DNA from: Posidonia oceanica
Taxonomy: Eukaryota; Streptophyta; Magnoliopsida; Alismatales; Posidoniaceae
Assembly: GCA_037176725.1 (NCBI GenBank)
Contig: JAZBRS010000077.1
Location: forward strand, 5,952,001-6,016,000
Length of the DNA: 64,000 nt
Reading direction: 5' to 3'
The translations under genes were made by a program, and so were the position numbers. Positions 1-18,275 of this stretch are shown piece by piece. The notes beneath the pieces are model-generated. The model saw only the letters and a list, made by a program, of their open reading frames with translations. It was not told where the DNA came from and searched no databases. Position 1 is the first letter of the stretch. Each line of letters begins with the position of its first letter.

Positions 1-2335
1 TTGTTTATGTAATTTTAATGGACTATTGTTTAATAAAATCTTGTTTTTGTTAATTAAATAATATTTAACTACATTATTTTTTAAAAAATATTTTATTGAG
101 AAGGGCCAAGCCCTGGCTCGACCTGGCCTAGGTTTGACCCTGCTTGCCTAGCCCGATTCATCCATGGGCTAAGGGCCAAGCCGGGCTCAAGGTCTTCCGC
201 TTGAGCCCAACCTTAGCCCGTCCTACGACTGAACCTGCCTGCCTAGCCCGGTTCATCCATGGACTAAGGGCCGGGCTAGGCCCAAGGTCTTTTTCGCAGG
301 CCAGCCCGACCCTGCTTGATTTACATAACACCTCTACCAAGAACTCCCGAAACACTTCAAGCAAGCAAGAATATTTAGAATATTCCGATTGAAATTTTTT
401 TTATGCATATTCAAATTCAAATCTCTATTTATTCAAGTGATTATTATTTTAAAGGTCGTTTATAGTTCAATTTGGATTGATGATCGTGTCTATTGTATGC
501 AATTCATGTTTGTTTAATTATAATGGACATTCTGGGCAATCATTAATGAATATATAATGATATATTAATTATTAGGTGCTTATTTGGTTTATATTGAGAG
601 AAGCTGAACTTAATTGAAAGAATTGGAAATATGGTGGAGTTGAGATTTATGAATACTAATTTGCAATGAACGTTAGCAAGTGTAATTGTTACATTGAACA
701 AGAAGCTTGCTCTTGAGTGAGAAAATAAAAACATTAATGAACTTAAAGTAAAGTGAGTATTGACACAAGACTGACTCCATAGAGTATATTGACCCTGAAG
801 GGATTTGTTGACCTCAAGGAAGTATATTGGTTCTATGGAATATAATGGCCCTAAAAAGCTATGTACTAGCCTAATGAAGTTTAGTACTAGATTCCTTTTG
901 AAAATACATGTGACAAGGTTTCAGATATGATGTCTCATAATATAGGTTTTTATACGAAGTCCTCTCAAGAGTCTAATTGAAGATGGCTTAGAATCACAAT
1001 TGAGGACATATATATGAGGGAGTCGTAACAACCTATAGACCATATATGTGTTGATGCTGGATGGCTATTGAGATTCACTAATTGATGTTAATGTAACTGA
1101 ATGTCATGTCAAATTAACAAAAGATTATTGAATATGAAATGCAATGGCGAACTGAACAATCAATTGAATATTAATTGTAATATTGACGAGAACTAACAAA
1201 GATGAATGAACTGGCATGGTCAATTGATCATAGTAATTGGGACCAATTGAAATCAAGAACTCACATTTAACCAAATAATGATAGATTGATGAATGATCTT
1301 TATTATTCGTAAAAAATTACTTTAGAGTGAATGATCATATGATAATAATTTGATTAATATTCATTCTTAATATTTTTATCTATGAACTTGTATATTTGCA
1401 TATTGAGTTTTCATAGACTCGGTAATAGTGTTGCTATCTACTATAGTTACTATATCGAAGAAGACATTTATATTGTAACCTGTTTAGTGGAAACTTTGGA
1501 AGATATATGTACACACATGGATCTGGAATCGAGAAGCCAATGGAAGTTGTTTCTTAACTGAATATGTAATTCCTCTGGTTCTGGTGGATCAGGCCATTGC
1601 ACTTCCAAAATAGATTATAAGGAAGTAACACATTTTGTTTACAACTTGTATAACAGATATTCCCAGCAATATGAGATATAATCAACACAATTTTTGTTAA
1701 GTATCATGTATACCATAGTTAATAGTTGACATTGAATGTTACTAAATCCCATTATAAATCCTGCCCTTGGTGTCAGCATTTGGAATCCACTACTTCATGC
1801 ATTCCGTGACTGTGTGGCGGGCAAGCAGGTATTGTTCAAGTTGCCACCTGAAATTCATCAGTGGTTTGACCAATGGTTGTCCTTCTACTCTTATGATCCT
1901 TCATGTTCCTGCATGGTTCCTCTGTTTCATGTTGGAAATACCGGTGCAAAGCTCATAAAAACCATTATGTAATCGTTCTTTGTTAGTTTTTAATTTACAC
2001 ACCTGAACAGGACATTTATACTTGGAAGACCACTAAAAGGTAGGAAATTACTTCTTCACATGGGAACTCACTTTGAGTAGAAAATTAAATAAGGGTATAA
2101 ATTCTCTATATCAAACGAGTAGCCAGGGAATATTTTTGAAGGTAGCAACTCATACAAACACAAACTCTTAATTTGGCATCCTTGCATGAAAATTCTCTTT
2201 GATTCATGCTTTAATCATGTACTATGCGATGGCCCATTAGCCTGATCACTAGTTTCAATCGGCCTGGTCGCTTTTCATGCCAGAAAAAATGTAATTACCA
2301 TATTGTCAGGTACAGGATTCCTTAGTATAGCTTCT
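1..2335. other. AT-rich intergenic DNA with a short GC-rich duplication
   Basis: No gene is supported here. A GC-rich stretch at about 110-330 stands out from the AT-rich surroundings and holds two imperfect copies (about 135-230 and 233-310) of a unit rich in words such as GGGCTAAGGGCC and GCCTAGCCCG, resembling degenerate repeats common between plant genes. A 78-codon open frame at 1736-1972 has no recognisable domain and is treated as chance. The 3' end of the minus-strand receptor gene must fall somewhere below 2336; I saw no clear polyadenylation hexamer just past its stop. Confidence 0.5.
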
Positions 2336-8007
<5,672 letters not shown>

Positions 8008-8300
8008 GCTGAAACAGCAGAGTCCGGAAGATGAAGTCTCCAGTCCCTTGTTCAGGTCACAACCCCATCGGAAACTGTAAGGGCTTCTTATACGACAAAC
8101 CTCTAGTCAAGAGCAAGAGCAACAGAAAGATACGACCTCAAACTTGTGAAAAACATGGAGCTTACTGTAGAATAATCAAAGACTAAAACCAATATAACAC
8201 AGTAGAGCTGAATGAACACGACAAGAAACTAGAGAAAGAAGACGCCATACTAGTCAGCTGAATTGGGTCTGAGAGAAGCTGTACAAATCCCCAAGTAAAT

Positions 8301-8507
8301 CTACAAAAACAAAACATAATGCCAAAAAATAATGGAGACAAGGATAAAACAAATACAAAGTTGAGAAACGAAGTGTACTGGGGACAGCAACCTCCTCCCT
8401 GCACACACAACCACCCATGTATCATTCATGTTTGCAGTTGCAACCAAAACCAACAAGAAAGAAAGGGAAAGGAATAAGAGACTTATCATGATTTGTAGTT
8501 TTTTCAT
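8301..8507 (-). CDS. Uncertain short ORF with signal-peptide-like start
   Basis: 68 codons upstream of, and on the same strand as, the GLR gene. The start MKKLQIMISLLFLSLSFLLV is a convincing hydrophobic leader, but the rest (NMNDTWVVVCAGRRLL and a second hydrophobic stretch) matches nothing I recognise. A GTGTGTGCAG lies inside and could act as a splice acceptor. It may be 5' UTR of the receptor transcript, the first exon of a small secreted protein gene, or chance. Confidence 0.2.
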   Translation of the reverse strand: MKKLQIMISLLFLSLSFLLVLVATANMNDTWVVVCAGRRLLSPVHFVSQLCICFILVSIIFWHYVLFL

Positions 8508-8676
8508 CCCATGGAGTTATCTCCAGTGGTCCCTGACGGCCATGTGGGGCTGGTTAAGAGTTCCCAGATTCCTCTGCTTGTGTGTGTGGGGTTTGGCTAT
8601 AGCTAGCTTGGTGGCTGCCTCCTTTACCCCGGAAAAATCTCAGTTTCCATATCCTCTACTAAATTGGGGATACTGA

Positions 8677-10795
8677 AGTGGGGAGGTCTAATTCATGTAA
8701 TCATGGTCATCTATCACAAATCATTGGCTCTCCTTGTGGACCTTATCTTCATTTAATTCTATCCTTGCATTCGTTAAATTCATCATGCATGTGAGGGCTC
8801 GTAATGTTTGGTGTAAAATATTTGTATATAAAAAATCAAATAATTTTAAGATTCTTAAGTATTAAATTTAACATTTACATATTATAGTATGTGATAGTTC
8901 AAAGAAAACTATTGAATTTATATATGAATAGATTTTATATATTAGGAGTTTCTAAATAACATAGACTTTAGTGTGTACTTGATCTAAATAATGTAGATTA
9001 AAATTCATAAATTACATTTTAGTTTTAAAAATTATAACTTAGAGATCCAATGATTCTTGCTTTAAAACTGTTAAATTTGTATATAAATAGATATGTAGTT
9101 AGGAGTTTTTAAATGATGTGGATTTTGATATGTATCTCATCTAGATAATGTAAATTAAAAATCTATAGATTACATTTTGATTTTGAAGTTTTTAGCATGT
9201 GCTTTTGAAAATTGTTTTTAAAATGTTCAAATGAAGATAGTCCATACTAGGTATGCTCCTTATACATATACATATATAAAATTAATTTGCAATTCCAAAA
9301 TTGAATGATTTCCTAATAAGTTAAAATCAGCATTTCAAATAATTAATTTTTAAGAAAATTAAGCTTGATCTTCTAATTATTTTAATTAAACATGTAAGTT
9401 GAAAGATAGGTGTAGAGGCCAAGGTGGACTTAATTTCTTATGATGTAAACATGTAAGCTTGATTTATTAATAATTAAAATCAGCATAATCCTTCTTAGGA
9501 TGTTTTATGTTGCTCACAAAATAGATAGGCGTAGAGTCCATGGTGGACTTAATTAGGATAGTTTGACCCACTTGAGATAAAATATGAATCTTTAACCATT
9601 AAGTCTAGACCAGGAAATCTGGTCAGGCTATGAAGGTATGTGGAAATTCTAGACTCGGCCCTGATGTAGAATCATTTCGAGTTGTATCAGATCTGGTCGG
9701 AATTTGAAATCCTCCGACCCTAGCATAACCAATGGCTCTATTTATTTCATGTTGGGCTTAAATTAGATCGAATCAGGTCCAATTTTGGGTCAGCCTAGTT
9801 GATTTATTCATGTTTAAATCAAGCCAACCCCAATTTATTTATTCATGTTTAAAAAATATATAAAAAAAAGAAAAGTAAACATCCACTAACAAAAATGGAC
9901 GTCCATTAATAAAAGAAGACATCTACTTTCATACAGCGTACATCTGTTCTTTGAATAGTATGTATTATCCACAAAAGTGAACGTCTACATTTATGGAGTA
10001 GATGTCTATTTTTTGGACAAAATGCATTGTCTACAAAAGTAGACTCGCTCCAGAAGTAGACATCTATGTTTTGGACAGATTTTCTTAATTACAAAGGTAG
10101 ACGTCTGTCCCTAAGATTGAACGTTCGTTTTGGACAGAAACAAATACTTATACAATTATTGTAAATAGAAAATGTTAATTGTAGTCATAAATAAAGGAAA
10201 TGTGAATAACTCAAAGAAATATTTCATAAAAATTTAGAAAAATGAAATAAATAAAAGAAAAATTATATAAATAAAGAAAAATACTTAAAAATTAATTATT
10301 GCCCATTTATTAATTACCACTATACCACATGTTTTTATACATAAACTACATTATAAATTAATTACTTTAACTTAAAGATTAATATTCAAAATTAAAAAGA
10401 AATATTCTAATTTTTGGCCTAAATCGTGTCGGACTGAAAACAAATCATAGAAACAAGCTAAAACTAGGCAAGGTTTGTGCCATGTTCGAGTTCAAATCGA
10501 GTCACGTTGGCCCATGGGCTACTGGAAGAAAACCCTAATCCTAGCTTGACCTTAGGCCCTTTCGGTTTTGGGTCGGGCCAACCTGATTACTATTTTGGGC
10601 CAGCTTGGCATGATTTTTTTCCTTAGTCTAATTAAGTCCTTGTTTTTTGCATAAAGTAGTATATTGGTTATGGAGAAGTCCAAACATCATTCCTCTAAGA
10701 TTTAAACCTGAAAGGAGGAGATGTGAAATCCACTCCTGGTCAACTCAACTACTTGAGTTGGTTGAACCATTAAGTCTTTTAGATACCTTACCAAT
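8677..10795. other. AT-rich intergenic DNA
   Basis: No gene seen. 8820-9400 is low-complexity AT-rich sequence with loosely repeated pieces (GAATTTATATATGAATAG, ATCTAGATAATGTA). 9600-9860 and 10430-10620 hold GC-richer degenerate stretches with words such as GGGTCGGGCC, similar in character to 110-330. The part between carries the AGACGTCT repeats listed separately. Confidence 0.5.
9880..10140. repeat. Degenerate short repeats around AGACGTCT
   Basis: About ten variants of a word like GTAGACGTCTA or GGACGTCCA, each near TTTTGGACA, are scattered over 260 bp (for example 9897, 9988, 10056, 10097). The word is self-complementary with a GACGTC core. No coding potential. Confidence 0.5.
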
Positions 10796-11564
10796 TGTAG
10801 ACACTCAGTTTTTGCAGCCGCTCGTTGGTGGACTTCTCTAGAGGAATGCACTCTGGTTGTGATGAATCTAACTCACTCACCAAATCCAACCTAACATCCC
10901 CAAACCTACCCAACACCATAAAACCACCCAAAACCCTAAACATATCCAGAACCACAAGCCCAAAGTCCATTGATGGCCCAAACAACTAAGGAAACACACC
11001 CATGATCTGGCCAACAAACTCTAACATGGTCCAAGCGTGACTAGCCAACGCTACATTCTAGAGTAACTAGTGTAGATATCCCATTTTCGCATTTCCCAAA
11101 GTTCATTAAGGATAGGAATCCTTGAGGCACCCTAAATCACATAACTAAGGCCTAATAATACATTTTCTAGTTTTTCCATGATTTTATTAAAAACATCGCC
11201 TGATTTTACTTGATTCAAGGTCATTAGCTATAGCAGAGCTGACACACTCAAACCAGTAGCAAGTTTGAGTACCTTAAACACTTTTTCTCAGTTTAGGTCC
11301 GTTAGCTATGACAGAGCTAATACTCTTATCCTACTCAAACTAGTGGCAAGTTTTAGTCCCTTTAACCTTATCTAGTGAGAGTTTATTAGCTGTGGCAGAG
11401 TTAACGCTGTCATTTCACTCAAATCAGTAGCAGATCTGAGTCTCTTAATGTTAAAGAAGATGTTTTTATGGTTTCATGGAATTTCTGAAGTTTTTTCAGG
11501 TTTTTAGCATGTTTCTCTGGATTAATGTAAAAGATAGGGTTGAAAACGCAAAAGGACATCATGT

Positions 11565-11670
11565 CGCCAGTTCACAAGGCGACAACGTTAGTCACCATTC
11601 AGAGGGATGACTATTGTTGTCACCGCGAAGATAGGCGACTAGGATTGCTACTGTGAGGACAAGCGACACA
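11565..11670. repeat. Tandem fold-back units with GTCGCC / GGCGAC half-sites
   Basis: Four consecutive units of about 25 bp, each with inverted ends: TGTCGCC..GGCGACA, TAGTCA..TGACTA, GTCACC..GGCGAC and a decayed fourth. More half-sites occur at about 12090, 13120-13280 and 14035-14110; the last includes GGCGAC, 7 bp, GTCGCC. Confidence 0.6.
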
Positions 11671-12261
11671 TAGCCTACCTCTCTCTCCTGATAGATTTTG
11701 TCATCCTAGGTATTTCTATGATAGATGGGATTTATATAATGTATTACAACATTTTTTTCCCTTAATTAATATTATTTCTACGATTTTTCTATGAACATGA
11801 ATATATGATATAGCATATATCATATCATTTAATTAGAAAAGTCCTAGGAAAAGGATGATGATTTTTATTTGGCTTAAGATAATATTCTGAATTAATTATC
11901 TCGTTTTAAATGTGTATATCATATATCTTTAATCCAAAACTGAATTTAAAATCAAAGATAAAATCTAGGTTGTTCCAGCAGTTACAAGCATAGACTAGGT
12001 CAAAGGATAAGACCCCTAGGCTCGTAACTAATCATTTAGGAATTTATTTTTGAAAAATAAAGATCTTTGTATCTAAGCGCTGCATGCAGCGGCGACTAGC
12101 TGATGTGGACGATTCTGTTGCCTGAGCAGTGGACTTCCATGTCATTAAAATAGGATATTTTTGCTTGTCACTTGTCCTAGTGGTGATTGGGAAAAATATC
12201 CATTTTAATTAAAAATTCATCTCTAGAAAATTCCTAGATATTATCCATTCGAGCCCCACAC

Positions 12262-12273
12262 CTCTATAAAAAG
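12262..12273 (+). promoter_or_regulatory. TATA box of Element X LTR
   Basis: TCTATAAAAAGG, about 1.47 kb into the LTR and followed by a G-rich then CT-rich leader. This fits an LTR promoter on the plus strand. Confidence 0.55.
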
Positions 12274-14335
12274 GCCTCGAGAGCTGCTATGCCCGGGGGA
12301 GGCATTTTTTTGAGAGTTGGGGGAAGCATTTTTCTGAGTATTAAGAGCCATTTTCTAGATTGAGAGAGAGAGAATCCTAGCCTCCACTCTATCGAAACCC
12401 TAAGAGAAACCCTTGATTCTTAAGATCGTCTTAAGCCGGAGCTCCGTCCGTGCCTCCAATTCCTCACTCCATGCCATAGAGCACGAAGGTGAAGGGAGTA
12501 TTTTCTCCAATCTACTTTTTTATTTTCATTATTGCATTCCTTAATTAGGACCCATAGCATATGCATGTAGAGAACCACCCCCGGTTAGTATTAGTTGCAT
12601 TTATTTACGTTATTTCTTGTTTATCTGATCTGTTTACTACACCCGGACTTACCTAGATCTATTCTATTTATTTTGAAGGAAAGGAATACACTCACATAGC
12701 ACAAGGACATCGCTGAACGACATCCTGCCATTGATCTAGTAAGCCGACGACCCATATCCATCTCCATCTCCCGTAGGCACCTTATCAGTCGGCGTAAGCA
12801 AATTGACAAGTGGCGATCACAACAAAGTTGACGACGTACGTGGAGGCGTTGTCATCTTCATCTAAACACCTCCAAATCCACATCCATAGAAAGTGAAGAT
12901 CACGGTGGGATAGGCTTGTGCCAACTCTCAGTGCTACGTGAACGAACTCTTTTCCTTCCTTTATTTTTTTTCATAGATCTAGGTGTTGTTTTCAGTCTGG
13001 TTGTCGTGCGTATAGGTTTTCGCGACACCCAGACCTTTTCATCGGGTTTTTTATTTCTGACGTTAGTAAAACCATGTATCTAGTCGTTTTCTGCTTAGAG
13101 CGCCGAGTCTCGTTAGCACTTTGAGGCAACGACTCACTCCAGCGTCCATTGCTTCGACGACTGGGTTGGTTTTACTGAGGTCAGAAAACATCCATACACA
13201 GCTGCCCATTTAACCGACGCCTTCTCGAGTTGCACCTCTCTGGGGCGACTGATATTGGTGCCTTCCTCACAGGCGACTGGAATCAGGTACGTTTCCCACT
13301 GCAGATCAGTAGTTTTTTCCATAGTTTATGTTGTATTTTTGATCTACAGTTGCATAATAAAATAAAATAAAAATCCTATTCACTGTATTTTAGTTTTTTT
13401 AACGGTTTTTAGGTCTGTTTGCATCCACCACTAGGGTAGAAACTATTTTTATGATATTAGAGTTAAAGTTCCTTGAGGGAATCTTTCTCTAACTAAAACA
13501 ATCAAATCGAGCAAACCGGGCCAGTGCAAGTCGCTCTCCCATACTCGGTGTGGTTGTGATAGTTAGATTGGGAACTCAAGGTGTCCTAAGGTTTTATTGT
13601 TAACTCCTTTCTTCTCTCTAAGTCAACAATAATCCTTGATAGATACTTGATACTCTAATATTCTTTGTTTGTTTACTGCTTTGTGGTTTGTTAGGAAACG
13701 ACCCTAAGGACAGAATCCTAGGTTGAGGGCCCCTTTTAAGAGAGACAAACCCGCCGCCTAGGCCCTCTTGGTGGACCCTAACGAAGGTCAAAGGGAGGTG
13801 CCCAAAGTATCAAAAATCCCATTGAGTGACCCTTAGATCCCACAAAGTTGTCCTTACCCCCAGCCTAGGAACCTAATTACTGAGAGCACGTAGGTTAAAT
13901 CAAGCGATTAATTAACTATTTGAACAAGTAAAATTTACGTACTGTTTGAAACCTACTTGTTTAGTTAATTCTTGTTTGATTCATGGTCTGTCCAGGACGG
14001 ACTTTGGTTGCTGAAATGACTGGTACTCCCATCGCTAGTCCGAGAGGCGACCCGTTCTGCCGCCGTCTCAAAAGGCGACGAGCGCTGTCGCCCCATACAT
14101 AGGTGACACGTCCCAGAACACGGCAGAGTAACTTGTTTGCAGGGAGGTTTGGCTGTTTTCAGTGACACAGATTGCAGAGACGTTAGAACAGTTACTAGGC
14201 AGTCGTTTACTTTCCTTTTATTTCATTAAATCGAGTCTGTAATTTTCATTTCGTAGGAACCTTGTGTAAGTTGCTTTTTAGAGTATGTAATTTCCTTTTC
14301 CACGCATTTGTAATAGCACTTGTAATCATTCTACC

Positions 14336-15182
14336 ATGGAGGCCAATCAGTACCGTCAAGATCGCATCAACCTATCCTCTGTCTCAACTTCCATGGCACA
14401 AGCAAACAACTCGATGGGCCAAAGCGAGTTCCCGTTCAAAACTCCAGTGTCGCACACGGAAGAACCTGAAACCCCCAACTTCTCACAACAAATGGGCCGT
14501 TGCAAGTTCCCTCATGCCTCCATCCCATTTGACTACTCCTCTGGGGGCCCCGCTCTCGTCTTCTCTTCTCCTAATTACAGTAAGAGTATATCTTATAAAG
14601 AGGAGACTGAGGGGAAAGAGAAACAAGCTGCCCACAATCATGGAGCACCTTGCTTGAACACACGCTTCCCGGGGTAACCTCTCATATAGTGCCGCCTACG
14701 TCGATCGCTTCCTATCTGTCTAAGGAAGCGACTAACGAGATCTATCAAGTCCTGACACGACACCATCCCTTGTTTAGGAGCTTGCATATTCCATCCGTTC
14801 ACCAACCTCCTCTCCTAAACCCCCTCCAAAGCCCATCAACCACGCCCACTCAAACCTATACCATACCACCAAACCCCGTGATAAACTTCTCTATCCAAAA
14901 TCCATCCGCACAATACCACACGACACCAACCTATCCCTCCAAACCTCAAACCTTTCCATCCCCAACAAGCTACCACCAACCACAATACCCAGGGGCACCC
15001 CATTCACCACTCCCGACCATGTAGTCCTACTACACTCCACCTTAATCCCTACCCCTCTCTCCATCATATAACCCTCCATCGCCACAATTCCATCAAACCA
15101 ACGGGCACCCAAACTAGGGGCAATAGGCCATGTCAGGGCCGAACGTTAAGAAATTGATCTTAGAGGCATTAGTAGAGACAGG
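14336..15182 (+). pseudogene. Decayed gag N-terminus of Element X
   Basis: An ATG at 14336 opens a 113-codon frame (MEANQYRQDRINLSSV...). Sense continues in a second frame (14650-15024) as a Pro/Gln/Thr-rich stretch typical of the spacer before plant Ty3 Gag capsid. Further stops follow, then a last piece MSGPNVKKLILEAL running into the LTR boundary at 15183. At least one frameshift and several stops make it non-functional. The gag assignment rests on composition and position, not on a hallmark motif. Confidence 0.4.
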
Positions 15183-15386
15183 TGTAGACACCCCATTTTG
15201 ACCCCATGTGCCGATGGTTTTCTCTGGAGGATGTGCTCGATTCAGGCGGGACCGAATTGACTCCAAAACCCTAGAAATCCCCACAACCAAAACCCTAGAA
15301 ATCCCCTTTAACCACTACACATCCAAGCCCTTAACCCACAACTACTCCTAGGCCCAACCAAGCCCACTACACATCCAAGCCTATAC

Positions 15387-15410
15387 CCTAAACCCTAAAC
15401 CCTAAACCTC
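15387..15410 (+). repeat. Short telomere-like repeat
   Basis: About three perfect units of CCCTAAA, with scattered CCCTAAACC words nearby at 15490 and 15585. Too short to indicate a chromosome end. Confidence 0.7.
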
Positions 15411-15684
15411 TCTCCCCTTTCTCAAAAACCCCCTTCAACCCAAACCCATCTTCAACCCATTCACTACACATCCAAGCCTAAACCCTAAACCCTCACTACA
15501 AGGCCCACAACCAAACCCCAAGCCCACTAAATCCACTCCAAAACCCTAGAAATTAAACTCATTTAAAACCCACAACCAAACCCTAGGCCCACTAAGCCCA
15601 CTACCAAAAACAATTAAACCCTAGAAATCCCCAATTAAACCCAAAACCACACTCATTTTCCAAACCAAATCCACGCTCAAAAAT

Positions 15685-16010
15685 CCCATTTCTTCTTTCT
15701 TTTTTTTCTCTCTTCTTTCTCTTTTCTCTTTTTTTTTTCTTCTTCTTCAAACCAAGCCCAAGCCGTTCTGTTTTTCTTTCTTTCTCGTCTCCTTTCTCTT
15801 CTTCAAAAACCAAGCCTACAAGCCCATCTTCTTTTTTCTTTTTTCTTTTTCCTTTCTTTCTTCCTTTCTTTCTTTCTATCTTTTTTCTCTCCTCTTCTTC
15901 AGCTCGGCCCACTCCCTCTTCTTTTCTTTCTTTTCTTTCCTTTTTTTTCCTCTCCAGGTCCGGCCCACTCCTCTCCTTCTTTCTTTTCTTTCTTTCTTTC
16001 TTCTCTTCTC
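15685..16010 (+). repeat. Polypyrimidine low-complexity tract
   Basis: Almost unbroken runs of CTTT and TTC, interrupted by short gene-like words (CAAGCCCAAGCC). Long open frames on both strands here come from composition. Confidence 0.8.
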
Positions 16011-17279
16011 CATGACACAGTAACCCACCTCCTCCCTTCTTCCTCCTCACTGCCTCCACACAACACCCACGACCCACGACACAGCACCTCCACCACCTCA
16101 TTTCACTCACGACCACACCCACTTCACAACCCCACGACCCCCACATCATTGCCTTCTCCTTCACCCCATTCACCAGCAACCAAAATCAAACACCAGACCC
16201 AATGGTAACTGCCACCCCACACTACAGACTACGAACCTCTCCAACACGGCCTCTTCTCCATGACCCACAACTTCTGCACCCACACCATTCATCATCTCCA
16301 CCAACTGCAACCATCATCCACGACCCAACTCACACACCAACCTCCAGTATCACCCACGAACCCAGACACACCACCTCCTTCAGCCCACTCCCTTCTTCTT
16401 CCTCCACACGACAGACCACCTCCTTCCCACATTTGGCAGCAACAACCCAACTGCACTCACGACCACACTTGAAGACCAACTCCCCACTCACAAACACGAG
16501 GTCTTCTCCCACTCCTCCACTGCAACCCAGGGGGCTCCTCTTCTTCTTCACCCAACTTCTTCACCCACTACCAGCACCCAACACTGCAACACAAGACCCA
16601 ACAGTAGCACGACCCACAACTGCAAACCACCCCACACAGACCATGAACCTCATCACCACAACAAAAGCCAATCAAAACAAGAGCTGAGAAGGAGTTCAAA
16701 GGAGTTTTGAGAGGACTTTAGAGAGTTTCCAGAGAGAAAAAATCAGAGAGACACCCATTTTGGCAAAAGAGAGAATTGAGAGTGAGAGGGGAGGTCTGTT
16801 ACCTTCCAAAGCTCCGCGACCTCACCACGAACTCGAACCAACGCTGCCTGCACGCCGCCGTCACCTCCAGCTCCTCCTCCGCCTGCAACGTCGCTGACAG
16901 AAGTCATTTAAGGTTAGCAGACCCATCCGTGCGTGCCCTCAGGTAGCTAACTCCTCCCCTAGCTTCGCCTTGCTCCCCTCTTGCTTCCAGCCCTTTACTT
17001 GCGCATTTCGAGCCGTCCTGCTCTGTTTCGGTCTCGCCATCTTCTCCTTCTTCTCTGGCGACGACCGATAGAAGAAAACGTCGCTCTACCGCACTTGTAG
17101 CCGCCGTCGCCTCTGGACCTCACCTGAACCACCACCGCACCTCCCTAGAGCTCGCCACGCCGTCGCCTGGGCCGGAGGCAACCCCCAGCAAGCTATCCAC
17201 CTCCGCCTTCCTCCGCTGGCCACCGGATCACTATTACATTAATCGATTTAAGCTTTCAATTTAAAATCTTACTGCATTG

Positions 17280-18275
17280 AAATTAGGTCCGACATTTTAG
17301 TTTATTTTCATTTAGGTCCAGCATTCATTTACATTTCATTTAATTCCGTTTAAAAACTATACTGCATTAATGTTAAGTCCAGCATTTAGTTTATTTGCAT
17401 ATAGGTTCTGCATTCATTTCGTTTTCATTTAATTTCATTTAGAAACCATACTACATTGAAATTAAATCTAGCATCTTAGTTTATTTAAATTTAGGTCCTG
17501 CATTCATTTAGTTTTCATTTAATTTTATTTAAGAATCATATTGCATTACATTTTAGTCCAGAACATATGTTTAATTGCATTGAAGTCCTGCATCCAACTC
17601 AGCAATCATTTAATTTTATTGTTAAATCTTATTGCATTATCATTTAATCTAGCTCTTATGTTTAATTGCATTTAAGTCCTGCATGCATCCAGAAGTCATT
17701 TAATTGTATTTTTTAAACTATATTGCATTGCATTTTAGTCTAGGACTTTAGTTTATTTGCATTTAGGTCCTGTATACATCCATAGTTCATTTAAATTCAT
17801 TTTTCAAACTATATTGCATTGCATTTTAGTGCAGGACTTTAGTTTATTTACATTTAGGTCCTACATGCATCCACAGTTCATTTAAATTCATTTTTCAAAC
17901 TATATTGCATTGCATTTTAGTCCAGGACTTTAGTTTAATTGCATTTAAGTCCTGCATGCATCCAGAAGACATTTAATTGTATTTTTCAAACTATATTGCA
18001 TTGCATTTTAGTCCAGACTTTAGTTTATTTGCATTTAGATCCTACATGCACCTACAGTTCATTTAAATTCATTTTTCAAACTATATTGCATTATCATTTA
18101 GTCCAGCACTTATGTTTATTTGCAATTAAGTCCTACATGATTCCAAAAGTCATTTAATTTCATTTTTCAAACTATATTACATTACCATTAAATCCAGCAC
18201 TTTAGTTTATTTGCATTTAAGTCCTGCATGCTTACGTCTTTCATTTAATTTCATTTAGCAATCATATTACATTGT
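17280..18275 (+). repeat. 91-bp tandem repeat array in LTR0
   Basis: The word CATTTTAGTCCAGGACTTTA recurs at 17731, 17822, 17913 and 18004, exactly 91 bp apart, with more diverged copies on both sides. About eleven units; each holds TTGCATTTAAGTCCTGCATG and TTCAAACTATATTGCATTGC. AT-rich and non-coding. Confidence 0.85.

Larger units (their letters stand above)
10796..15182 (+). mobile_element. Partial Ty3-type LTR element (Element X): LTR plus gag N-terminus
   Basis: Begins TGTAGACACTCAG, the same start style as the other LTRs here (TGTAGACACCCCA). A TATA box (12262) and the downstream leader fit an LTR promoter in plus orientation. Gag-like sequence follows from 14336 and is cut at 15183 by the start of another LTR. 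The 3' edge of its LTR is not clear; somewhere in 13.1-14.2 kb is likely. Whether gag beyond 19.9 kb belongs to this element or to the inserted one is open. Confidence 0.5.

Noticed and set aside
1736..1972. 78-codon ORF reading LLHAFRDCVAGKQVLFKLPP
   Set aside because: No domain recognised, no neighbouring exons or matching splice sites found; weak evidence for a gene.
15387..15410. Telomere or chromosome end
   Set aside because: Only about three CCCTAAA units within an LTR; interstitial and too short.
15601..16179. 192-codon Lys/Glu-rich protein on the minus strand
   Set aside because: Antisense of a polypyrimidine tract in LTR0; low complexity only.
16202..16687. 161-codon Thr/Pro/His-rich protein
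   Set aside because: CCAC-rich low-complexity DNA in the LTR leader, with overlapping open frames on both strands.
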